A DNA stretch of 64,000 nucleotides from Pampus argenteus (taxonomy: Eukaryota; Chordata; Actinopteri; Scombriformes; Stromateidae), in NCBI GenBank assembly GCA_036937835.1, contig CM072878.1:7203001-7267000 (forward strand). Reading direction: 5' to 3'. This document shows, piece after piece, positions 1 to 12,463 of this stretch. Made by a program: the position numbers and the translations under genes. Positions within the stretch are counted from its first letter, which is position 1. Each line of letters starts with the position of its first letter. The notes under the pieces are model-generated. The model ran no database searches and was not told where the DNA came from. It worked only from the letters and a program-made list of their open reading frames with translations.

Positions 1-1675
1 ATTATGTGTCCGTCGCCGAGGAAGGAAAGAGTCCGCATAGACAATTATATAAATAAATTGCTGCCGGGCAGAAGGGAGAGGTGGAAAGAAAGACGGGTTT
101 AAAGAGAAGGGAAAATTGCCAGGATCAACACGAAGGGGGGCATTCTCCATCACAAAGAGTCAATGAGAGGATTTTTGTCAGCCCGAAATATTTTAGTATA
201 GTGTCAACATTATTGTGCCCATCTGAAGCTTTCCGCTTCCGAAATAGCCATCATTTCTATCCGATCCACCGTCAAAAAAATTTTTTTTTCGCACATTTTC
301 GCCTGCCGCCGTCGCTCTGCTCCTGTTTTTGATTAAGATTTTCTATTTTTCTCTTCGCTTGCACAACCAAGACACCCTACAAGCAGTGAGTGATATATGT
401 AATTTTTTTTGTTGGAACATGTATTATTCTTTGCATTATCTGAGATTTCAAGTGGTTAAACCAGACGAGAGCCGGAGGAGGAACCTCATCTGGAGCACAA
501 GATAAGTACCCCCCCCTCCTCAGATTGTCCTCTGCAAAATAAAACTAATTGGATCAATCTGACTGCCCGCTGATTGGCAATTAGCGCTGTGATTGCCTTC
601 AAGAACTACGGTGTCGAGAAAAAAAAATAAAGTGTGCATCACAATCGATTCCACAAAAGCAGTGATTTTTGATAAGATTTTCTATTTTTCAACCTTTGCC
701 TACCCTGCTTACTGCAATAGGCAGAATCGCGCAAAAAGGGGCTTCAATAACCAAATGTGCAATACGAGTCGTTTCTTTCTGACCCAGTGCCTTGCATGGT
801 CAAACACTAAAGTGCACAATATAGCCATCATGCACATGCAAAAGAAAACTCATGCATGGGATTTCACATTCACAATAGATTCTCTTCTCATCTGAGTAGC
901 TGCAAGTCTTGGACTGAGTGTTTGCATCTGCAGAGCTGTTGTGCTATTTATTCAGCTACTTATGAACCAATGCAAGTTGTTGTTGTTTTTTTTCCAGTAT
1001 TGATATACCAATTACGCTTTAACTGTATTTTAAAACCACTGCCGGTGAGTCTTCACACACCGGTTGATTGCCTTTTCTGGTTTGGAGATCTGTGGCATGG
1101 GCAGCAGTGAAGATGACTGATAGAGTGAGAGAAAAGGTAAATGCAGCTGAGGGTTTTCAGAACTGTTGCATGAAATAACCTGCCTGCAAAAGTTAACACA
1201 GGAATACACAATTAGCATTTTCTTGCCCCCCCCCCCCCCCCTTGACTGAGATTCTTCACTGGAGCGTTTCTGGCCTGATATACAGGACTTTTCCGCCGAC
1301 TATGGCGGACAAGACTGATTGCAGCACGGAGGACGGTTCTTGGGACAGTTTTTGTGTCGCAGAAGAGGCTACATGAGGTTGTCAGAGGGCCGCACGCTTG
1401 CCTTTTTTGCCGACTCCACCTTCCCACCTCCTCCTGTTCAAATCTGAAGAAACAAACTCTCCGAAAGGGGAGGGGGACTAATATCTGCAGAGAGGAATAA
1501 GCCGAGAGGGAGAACTGTGAGGGGAAACAGTTCGACATTGCTGTCTTCTCCCCTACCGTCCCCCAAGCGGTGGGGGAACGATCACAAACATATCTTTTAA
1601 AGGGATAAGGAGACGCAAATAAGGGAATACATTTGCCCTCCGTGGATCTACAGCATTTTTTAATTCGTCAAAAAT
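1..1675 (+). promoter_or_regulatory. ep300: ep300 upstream region and 5' leader
   Basis: No protein-coding exon is recognisable here. The stretch lies directly upstream of the ep300 start codon and should contain the promoter and 5' untranslated leader, but the transcription start cannot be placed from sequence alone. It holds a run of 16 C at 1226-1241. About 100 nt before the AUG, at 1559-1577, is a small perfect hairpin: a 6-bp TCCCCC/GGGGGA stem with a 7-nt loop. Short ORFs in this stretch look like chance ORFs. Confidence 0.5.
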
Positions 1676-4600
1676 ATGGCCGATAATGTCCTGGAGTCCG
1701 GCCCGCCTTCAGCCAAGAGGCCCAAGCTGTCCTCTCCAGCTCTCTCAGTGTCTGCCAGTGATGGAAATGGTAAATATATATATTGCAACTTTTGTTTACT
1801 AAGTGATAAGTCTATTGATATAATAGATACTAGTCAGTTTTGTAGTGTAGTCCCTGCAGAGTTTACACAGTAACTTACTTGGTGTAATACAGAGTTGCTC
1901 CATAACTAATGCTTTTTACACATGCACGTATTTGTAGCTTGATCTTTAAAAAAGGACTCGTCTGGTAAATTAGGTTTGTTATCGAGAAAACAAAGTATCA
2001 TTGAAACTGGCGCCAGGAACAACTTTCCAGGAGTGATGTTTTGATGTGTTAGCCTCAACAGGCTAACGAGCTAGTAACTAAAAAAGATCCTCCTCCAAAC
2101 AATGGAGGAGTCGAGTCCTCTCAGTTTGCTTCAACTTTACTAGCTGCTTTAAAAGTTGAATTAAACCGGGAGAATGAGAGCGCACACACACATTAAATAG
2201 CAGGCGGCGTAAATATTCCATAAACGGAGACAAATGCTCGTTTCAAAGCTAGCGTTAGGAGAAAGTAACGGTAAACGAGCGAGCTAGCTAACTAGCCAGC
2301 CAGCCGTTGCACCGGCTCAGCTGAGCTCGGTAGCTGGCTAGCAAAGAAAAGTGGTTGATTAAACTATATTGGTCACCAAAGCGACTTTTAAGCTGGCGCT
2401 AACCCTTTCCGTAGCTACAGAAGAAAAATGTGTGACTCGTGTACATGTGTTGGCTGTGGGGATACTCTCATTTTTAGTGAACGGTTGTAGTATACTAGCT
2501 AGCCATTGTTCGACACTTCATTAAAGTTGCGCAAAGCCTTGTCGTCCAACTGAAGATGCAGCTTTGCGTTAATTTTGATTCTGTTACTGCGTCGTAAGTA
2601 AGAGGGCAAAGTCAGGCGGCGTCTCCGAAATACCTCTTCTTTTCACGTCTTTTGTTCAGACTGTTTTTAGTTTTCTCAATTGTGCTACCGACGGTGCCCA
2701 TTCTTGTTCAGCCTCCATTGTCTGCCCCTGCACGGTGACAATGCGCTGCACTTTTTGCAGTTGACTTTCCAAAGTAATTCAACACTTACTCCAAACAAAC
2801 CATTTAAATGCATTTCCCTTCGCTCGTGAATTAAACTATCATAGCAAATGAAATAAACGAACCCATTTACACGACCACAATGATTTTTAATCGACACTGA
2901 GTATGTAAAGCATAACACAAATGAGTCTTATAACACAGTTTGTAGAATGGTGAAATCATCCTTTTTTTTTTCTTTTTTTTAACATCACCAGTGAAGATTA
3001 GCGGCCACACCTCCAGCTCCCCAAATGAGTCAGAAAATGAATGCGAGTTTAAAACAAATAAGCTGAGTGCAGCAATACATGGCAAGTTTGTACATGAGGA
3101 CAGGGAGTGAAGAGGAAGGAATACGACTAGTGTCATGCATGAAGTCAAACATGGTGTCAACATCAGCCCTTAGTTTGGATGTTAACATGCCACAAGCCTT
3201 TATAGAAAATCGTACGTGTATGATGTTTTCATGGGACTCGGGGAATAACTCGGTTCATGTTATTACTGTAGAGATATCAGGTTTTTTTTCCTGAATCATG
3301 TTTGATTAAAAGTCTACTCAGAGAACAGTGTGATTTTAACGTCCCGTCTTTTGCCTCCCGTCTTAGTTGATATAACTTAAGTCTTACATCTTTCTCTGTT
3401 TCATGCTCTCACACCACATAAGTGTAGATCCAATGCACACCTACCGAGGTACTGTAGTGTTTACCCCTCTGCGGCTTCACACCTTGACCTTACTACGTTC
3501 ACTCTCCATGTTTGGCATCCCATCAGACCGCAAACTGATGCCCAGGAGAGAAGTCCAGGCTGTGAGAGGCAGCTACTGCTCTACTGCTTGTCTAGCTGTG
3601 GGCTCTAAATCAGTGGTTGGTAGTTTTCAAAGTAGTGTCAGGGCTATGCCACACACACAAAAAAAGTATGTTAATTTAATTAGTAGCATTAAAGTATAGT
3701 AGTTTAATTTTCTGAGCTGAGACTATCTCATTTTTTTCTAGTGGGTAAGATTTTTGTTTCTTTCTTCGTCTCCTAGATTTTGGTTCTCTCTTTGATCTGG
3801 AGCATGACCTCCCAGATGAGCTCATTAGTTCCTCGGACCTGGGGCTGACCAATGGAGGGGATGTCAGCCAACTCCACACCAGTCTTGGAGGGATCGGTGT
3901 AGGAGGAGGCCAGGATGCAGCTGCAAAACACAAACAGTTGTCTGAACTCTTGCGGGCTGGAGCACCAGCACAGCAGGGTGGACCTACTTCCAACAGCACA
4001 GGACCTGGAGCTTCCATGGGCATGATGGGGGGCGTCAGTGTCTCCACTGGTGGACCTCAAGGCATGCCCCAACAGGGACAGCAGCAGCAACCTGGATTAA
4101 TGCAGCAGGTTGGGATGGTGGGAGGGGTGGCAGCGCTCAATCGGGCAGCTGCCATGATGGGTGCCCAGAAGGGCAACACTGGACAGCAGCAGCAAGGGCT
4201 GATGGGGGGACAGGTGATGAATGGCTCGCCGAGAATGGGTTATCCTGGCAACGCAGGCATGGGTAACAACAGTAATCTGTTGGCGGAAACCCTGCAGCAG
4301 CAGGGAGGTCAGCAAATGGGACCTGGGGGTCAGACAGGGATAAGACCACAGCAACCTGGAGCACTGAACAAGGTAAGCACGTCGGGACCATTAATTACAC
4401 TGACATCTGAGAAGCAGCTATTTTATGGCAAATTATTAATGATGATAACTTGTCATTGTTAACTGAGACTAAGATGGCCCATATGCCCTCCTAAAGTGTA
4501 GTTTTGGTGCTCTGCTGACTCTCACATCTGCATGTTCCGATATAAAAAGTAAAGATGTTTTTAAAAAAATTTGGAAACTAAATGTTGTCTTGCAAGTGAA

Positions 4601-7600
4601 AGTGAAAGATATTACATTTCAAAGCACAGAAATTTGACATTTTTTTACGCTCTAATCATGGGGATATGGAAATGGTTGAAACACAGTTGATGTTTGCAGA
4701 CGTTAAGCTGTAGTCTGATGTCTCTTGCAAGACTGATGATGCAGGTGCAGACGTGATTGTGGTTGTTGGACTTGCAGCCGCATCACCGGTATTGATGGTT
4801 AACCTCTAATGCCACACAATGGTTATGACTTAGTCGTAAGGATGTGAAGGCAGTGATTCAAACCACTGTGTTAAATGGTTTAATCAAGGTTTATTTCTTC
4901 AACCATAACTTGACACAATGTGACTGTGCACCAGCAAACAGGATTTCTTTTGTAATTTCCTGCAGTTACAATATTGTTAGTTGAGTATATTATAAATGTT
5001 TAGTGGGTTTTTTTTTACTCATCGTCGTTGTTCAGAAAGGAAACCATGCGGTGTAGCTCCAGTAAGCCGAGTTACTTTGACTTAAAACGCAGATGTAAAA
5101 GTATAAACAGTTTCATGAGTCTCTATTGGTCACATAACAACAGTTAATAAATCATTACACATTGTTCCTCATATTGGAGCCTCCACACAGGTTTGATGTG
5201 CTGCTGTTGAAATCAAGAATAGTTTGTCCAGATGCTGAAGTTGCTGAAAATAGTTTGGGCTGGATCTGAGATCAGAGCCGGCGGTGACCTTGTTTGCAAA
5301 AGTGGAATTTAGAATCTGTCTGTGTTTTTATTAATTTATGGCGAGAAGCAAAGTAAGGTCAGGAAAAAGAGGAAGTGACATTGTAACTGTACACTTAACA
5401 ACAAATAGTCATTATAGAGGAGTAATTACTACTAGTATCTGGAAAGTGAGTCCATGTTGTCCTCCTACAACCCTTTACTCAGTCGCAACTGTCAAACAGT
5501 CGGTTGGATAGTAGTGGAAGTAGTTTAACTCAAACTCACAAAGTCGACACCATAATTTCTTCCATACTTCTAGCTTGAATGTTCGAATATCAGTTATCTG
5601 GCTGCCTGAATCATGCCGTCATAGATCATGAAAAGTAACAAACAATTTATTTTTCTTCATCTCCTGCTTTGTCTCATACCGTCCCGTCTCCACTTCCTCC
5701 CTCCTGCTTCTGTTCTCCAGATGAATATGATGGCCAATGCGGGCCCCTATGGCGGTCCGTACGGCCAGTCAGCTGGCCAAGGGCTACCTGGAGCAGGGCT
5801 GGGCCCACAGCTCCAGAACAAGGCGGGCCTTCCCAACAATATGGCCACCCAGTTCAACATGGACAAGAAGGTGCCGCCGGGTCAAGGAATGCCTGGGATG
5901 GTAGGATTTATTTATAAATGTACACATTTTATCCTCGCACACTTTCTCATAAACCACTTTGAACATAATTTCACTTTTGGTGTAGCTGTATGACTACAAC
6001 ACCCCCGTTTCTTTGACAGGAGGCCTTAGCCCTAACAAAACAACAGCCACAATATGATAATTTATTGTATATTGAGCCTTTATTGGTCAGGGTCATATGA
6101 CGGCTGATAACCTCGAGGGATCTGGACTATCAGTCAGTGCGGGATGAAGTCCCAACATATCTACATGAATGTTATTATATCATCGTCACTGTACAAGGTG
6201 TCAAACGCACCGGTCACGGATGCTGCAGATGGATGTCGATACCATAGATGGTGTGATAGATGAGGACAAACCGTGTCAGGCCAGAACATCCCATTAACAG
6301 ACCTGGATTAGTTTGTAGCATATAGCTTGTTCTAACATCTGTTTTCCTGATTTTCCTTTGTGACTTAATAAAGCTGTGTGTGTGTGGAAGTGTGTGTGGA
6401 AGAGGCAGAGAAACCGGTTTCTCTACTAACAAAAACACTCCGACAGTACTCAAGAGTTCAGCCATTACACACAAGGTGCAGTGTTCAAACTGCAGCTTGT
6501 CTAAAGAACGAAAACGTGATGCACTTCAAATAACAACAATTTCCATAGCGGTCCAAAAGACACCAACACATTTATGAAGAGAGTGACATTTTTGGGTTCT
6601 GTAAACTTTAGTTGAATTTTATTATTGTTTTTTATCTAGAAATGAGCTAAAATATACACTGACCATTGGACAACATAAAATGCTGCTTCTATACAACTGG
6701 TAGGTTAATGTTAAAGTTATCAAAATATTCACTGGTGAGAGGTAAACGTTCACTAATTCCCTGCTTGGGAGTCAATGGAGCCGCCCCTTGTTCTTGTTCC
6801 CACATGTCCACAATCATCACTGATCATTGGTCTTCAGGTTCCTTAAATAGCTTTGACAATGTCATTTTATATATATATATATTTATTTTTTTGTACATAC
6901 ATACAGCTGTGTCAGGAAAAGACTTGCTGTCAAATCTGAAATCTGACACTTCATTTAACAGCGAGGAATCGGCTGCAAATTTTTTTTACAGATGTTTTAG
7001 ACCAACTCATATTTGATCTCTTGGGCTTACTCCTCGGGTGGATAGCGGGGAAGTCAGGCTTTTTTTGTTTGTTTGTTTTGTTTTGGTGACGCTCACTTCC
7101 AAACATAATATCTCAAACACCAACAATTTAGATGAAAGTTGTTCATCAGGGAAGTTTTGATCAATAACCGATCAGCCTATAAAAGTGATCAGCAGTCAGC
7201 ACGGCACTGTAGCAATACAGGAATGTTGTTGTTTTTGCTTATGACTGTTCGGTCGTAATAAAACGCAGGCTTCATCTCTTTTAAACAAAGAACAGACTCA
7301 TTCATACATTCGTGTTTGTAATTACGGAATTATGAAACAGACTTTTTGTTTATTTATTAATTAATTATTATTTTATTAACTCTTAAATATTTTGCTGCAT
7401 TAGACAAAAGACATGTCTCAGGGAGAACCTTTTGTTCTCTTGACAGTAACTACATTATTAGTATTACTAAATAAATGTTTTGATACTTACGTGTACCTGT
7501 ATTATTTATTTCTAACCCTTTTTTTTTTTTTTCTTTGTCACTAGGCCCCTCAGCAGCAGCCCACAGCCGTTGGCAGTGTATCAGTTGGTGGAGCAGCAGC

Positions 7601-10600
7601 AGTTGGAGGGGCTCAGGTTGGGTTAAGTGCCGTAGGGGCTGGTCCCGGCACAGCACCTCCTACAGCAGACCCCGAGAAGCGTAAGCTGATTCAACAGCAA
7701 CTTGTCCTCCTGCTCCACGCGCACAAGTGCCAGCGGAGGGAGCAGGCCAACGGAGAAGTGCGGCAGTGCAACCTGCCCCATTGCCGCACCATGAAGAACG
7801 TACTCAACCACATGACTCATTGCCAGGCTGGCAAGTCCTGCCAGGGTAAGTCTGTTGAATTATGCGGATTGTTAGCTTTATGGTGTGTGGTTTAAAGTTG
7901 TCATGTGTCTGCAGCAATTCAGTTTTTCTTTTTTTTTTTTTCCCTTGTTCTTGTATGTTTATATTCTTATTGGTTTGCTCCCATGTTTTCTTGTATCAGA
8001 ATGAGTTATTTTCTCTCTAACTGGCTGTCCTACTGTCATTTTAACATCTGGATGTAGTTTTATGGTACTACATGACTCGTACAATAATTTTCTCAGTCTC
8101 TGCCTTTTATCTCTTCCTTTTGACTCTTATGTCCTTTTTTTTTCTTTCTAATCCTTCTCTTGTCGCATAATTCTCCCTCCTTCACAATTTCTCCTTTCAC
8201 TTGTCTTCCCCTCCTGTCCATCTTCTCACTATTTCACTTGTCTTCTCTTTTTCTCAAACCTTTCTCCATTTCTTTCTCTTCTCCCACAGTGGCGCACTGT
8301 GCCTCATCCAGACAGATCATCTCTCATTGGAAGAATTGCACGCGACATGACTGTCCTGTATGCCTGCCATTGAAAAATGCTGGAGACAAGAGGAACCAGC
8401 AATGTGAGTATTTTCTCTCTTGTGGCTGTTATTGCACACACATAAACAAGAATCCACAGGTGGTCATTACCTCTCCTTCTCCCTTCAATCATCCCATCAC
8501 CACAGCTCTTGTCAACAGTGCAGGGGTGGGTTTGGTGAACTCTTTAGGTTCAGGGGTACCAGGTGGACAGGCCAATACGCCGAACCTGAATCCTCCCAAC
8601 CAGATTGACCCCAGCTCCATAGAGAGGGCCTACGCTGCTCTCGGCCTGACTTACCAGGGAAACCAGATTCCACAGCAGCCGCCACAGGCCAACATGCCAA
8701 ACCAGGGGCTGCAGGCGCAGCCTGGGATGAGGAGTCTAAACACCATGGGTTAGTTTTTCTGTTGTACATAACACAAATTATGTGGTTACTAGGGCTAACA
8801 CCTTTTTTAGTTGAAATTAAAACGTGGAAAAAATTAAACATTCACTCAGCAATCATGTGCTTTAAAAATGAATTTAAGTTTATGTGCTTTGTACATTAGC
8901 AGGCTGTGTTCCTGAAATAATGTGAAGACACAAGTTTTAATCAATGAGTGTAGCTTGCTTAATTGTGATCACATGAAGAATGTATGGAACGTAATAGCAT
9001 GTGTTTATATACGCTGACTTTGTCAAGCTTGATTTCTGCTTGACTGGATAGATTCTCTGTGACGTTAGTGTATAATGAGACTTTCCAACCCGGCTAAGAA
9101 AGAAAATCCTGAGCTAACATTGATTGATGTTCTTTAACTTCAAAAAGATGCATCTTCTATCAGCACAATATGTCTGTTAAATAGCAACTTTGTTGCACAA
9201 ATACCATTATCAATATTTCTCAAATTATTAATAAATAACTCTTTCTCTCCAGGAGGAAACTCTATAGGAGTGAATGGTGGAGTGGGGGTGCAGTCCCCCA
9301 ACCAGCAGTCCACCCTACTGCCAGACGCCATGTTGCACAACAGCATGACTGCACAGAGGTAGGACTGCCTTTCATTGGTCACAACTATTTACCTTTTCTC
9401 AAATCAAGCTGCTGTCACTTAACCAACTTTAACAAAATTCTCTAAATTAGCTTTGTATTGGCTCAAACTTTACTCCTCTCATCCCTTTTTGCTTGTCGTT
9501 TCCCCCAGTTTGATGAATGATGGCGTGGGGAATCTGGCCTCCATGCCTACTGCCACTCCTCCTTCTGCTGCAGGCATGAGAAAGTCTTGGCATGAAGACA
9601 TCACGCAAGACCTCCGCAACCACCTTGTTCACAAGCTGTGAGTCTGCTCAGTCTCGCAAGTGCTCCCGATAAAATCTCAAAATCGGATCATTTCTAGCAT
9701 ACCTTTCAGCTCTTTTTTTCAATCTAATTGTAGTTGTCTGAAAAAATGTGGTGTAAGACAAAGTTGAGTGTGTCCTTCCTGTGTTTTTGTGAGAGCAGTG
9801 TGCAGGCCATCTTCCCCACTCCCGACCCAGCTGCACTGAAGGACCGGCGGATGGAAAATCTGGTTGCTTACGCTCGAAAAGTAGAGGGGGACATGTACGA
9901 GTCAGCCAACAGTAGGGTAAGAAACCAACGCTGGTATTAAGTATTGTGACATGACCAGGAAATAAAAGTATTTGTTTTATGCATTGTTGGAATGTATCCT
10001 GTAACATCCTCCTTTTCCTTGTGCTGCATCCCCTCCAGGCGGAGTACTACCACCTACTGGCTGAGAAGATCTATAAGATCCAAAAGGAGCTGGAGGAAAA
10101 GAGAAGGACACGGCTCCAGAAGCAAGGCATGATGCCTGGCCAGCCTAGCATGGCCTCCTCAGGCCTCCCACAGGTGCCTCCCAGCATGGGACAGCCACCC
10201 TTGGCTCCAGGGCAACCCCCAAGTAAGTGCACATACTGTCATCTGACAGAAGAGCCGCTGACTGAGATGAGTTGATAAATTACACTATAATAGATTCGTG
10301 TATATTTCTCGCGTTCCACCTGATAGTCTGAATAACTCGCTGTTGCCTGTCGCTTCCATTTTTACGTTGTGGCTTTTACATTAATGCACTTTTGTTTTTT
10401 TTTACGAATTTGTGAAGCGTTTCGGATACGCCGTTCATGAACCGCATATTACTGGCATTCGCTGACCCTGAACACCAGATGTGATTTCTCTAACTCTTGT
10501 CACCGTGTCAGATGGTCCTCACGCCGATCCGTCCATGGTCCGACCGACTGGACCAAACCAGATGGTCAACAGAATGCAGAACCCAGCAGGTAAGTTTCCA

Positions 10601-12432
10601 GTCAAGGATAAATTACATTATTACAAATTGAGAGACTTAAAGAAGTGTGTTTTCAAATGGACCAAAATGATGAAATAATATAATAAAACATAATGCTGAA
10701 GTTTAGGGGGAATGTGTATAAAATGTCACGAGTAGTGTTCATCTTAAAATGATCAATGGAATATATCACACACCCTGTTACACAAGCTTTAAAGTGATCA
10801 CGAGATGTTTAGAGGATTTTGTTTGTGTCTTTTACAGCTTTGAAAAATTCTATTTACAGGACCAGTCAAATGTTTGGACACACCTTCCCATTGCCTTGAA
10901 TTAGAAAGTGTGTGTGTGTAACATTTGACAGTTATTGTAGATAGCCATGCAACAGCTTGTCTGTGCAGAGACAATGTCTTTTTTGCAAGCACATTCATAG
11001 TGGGTAATGGGTCAAAAGCTTTCTAGCTACATTAGCTCTTGTAGTTTATGTTGACTTCTCTGATCAAGCTTCTTGATCCGAGTCTGGTCCGGCTGGCTGT
11101 TTGCGGTGCATCTGCTGCTAGCGTTACTGTAAGGCAGTTGTTTTACAAAGTCAGAAAACAAGCCTTAGCTCTACGCATGCTTTTCCATCCTGTTGTGATG
11201 TGAAACATCATTGGTGTTTTTGTTATTTGTTGCACATCTCTCTTTTCCATCCTCCTTCATTTCTAGGAATGAACCAGTTTGGTCAGATGGGGATGCAGAT
11301 GGGTCAAAGGTCGACACCACCTCTTCCCCACAACGCTCCAATGAATCAGGTTGGCATCACTGCATTTACCGTCTCTCACACAGAATGTACTGAAAACAGA
11401 AAAGGCAAATAAACGGAAAAAAATGAGTGTTGAGTATATTTAAGTTCATATTTGCATAACAAATGATTTGTCATGCAAAAGTACATGTGATCATAACTTT
11501 ATTAATCCAAAACGTCACATCCACCCTGTTGTCATGTTTCCAGATAAATATCGGGGCAACAAGGATAGGTCAGCCCAATGCCACGCAGTTACAGAACCAG
11601 TACCTCCCTCCAGGCCAGTTTCCCGGGTCCAGTCCTGCACTTGGTTCTGGTCCTGTTGGCATGAACCAACCAGGAGCACAGACCGCTTTGCCACCAGTAA
11701 GGATTAAGTGACAGTGTTACTGTACCTTCTAATGTGAAGATGACATATTGTGTCATATATTGGATGTGGAAACCTGCTGAATATGTAAAAGCAAATGGGG
11801 ATGAACAGCAGTGTCAACTCTGAGTGCTGCCTTGCAGGACTTAATAAATAGTGTTGAATACTGTAGGCACATAATTCATCTATAAGTTTTAAGATTCTTT
11901 GTGCTATTTGGCAGTCTTTGTTATTTATTTAAATAATTAAGTTTATATGGTTTACCCGGTAAAACCTGTCTCTATAATTGGTCTTTGTTTCTTCTATATT
12001 GACAAAGATTTTTTTTCTTTACCTATAAAATTGATTTCTTTTCTAGTTTCTTTTACTGTTTTAGTCTTCTTGCTCTGACCTCCTGTGTCCTGTCTTCTGT
12101 AGCAGAACCAGATGTCAACGCCGCCTTCCCTCCCAGCCAGCAGCCCTTCAACACAGTCTGCCTCTTCTGCTCCAGGCCCCGGAGCCTCTGTGGGCTCCAT
12201 GGGGCCTGGTAGTGTCAGTGGTGCCGGGGCCCTACCCAACCTGCCTCCATCCTCCACCCCAACCCAGCCTAACAGCTTTCCTCACTGCCCCCCTATCCGA
12301 ACAAACTCCCCCTCACCAGCACGCAGCTTAACACCTCAACCCCATCAAACGCCCCCAACATTACATGGTTCTCAGACCCCACAGCCACAGACGCCCACAA
12401 CACCCCAGCTGCCCCCTCAACAGCAACAACAA

Positions 12433-12463
<31 letters not shown>

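Noticed and set aside
1108..1135. Possible leader exon MTDRVREK followed by GTAAAT
   Set aside because: Only a chance ATG with a donor-like sequence; no homologous exon is known for ep300 and no acceptor partner is evident.
593..1538. Short ORFs upstream of ep300
   Set aside because: No domain, homology or splice support; compositions match non-coding A/T-rich DNA.
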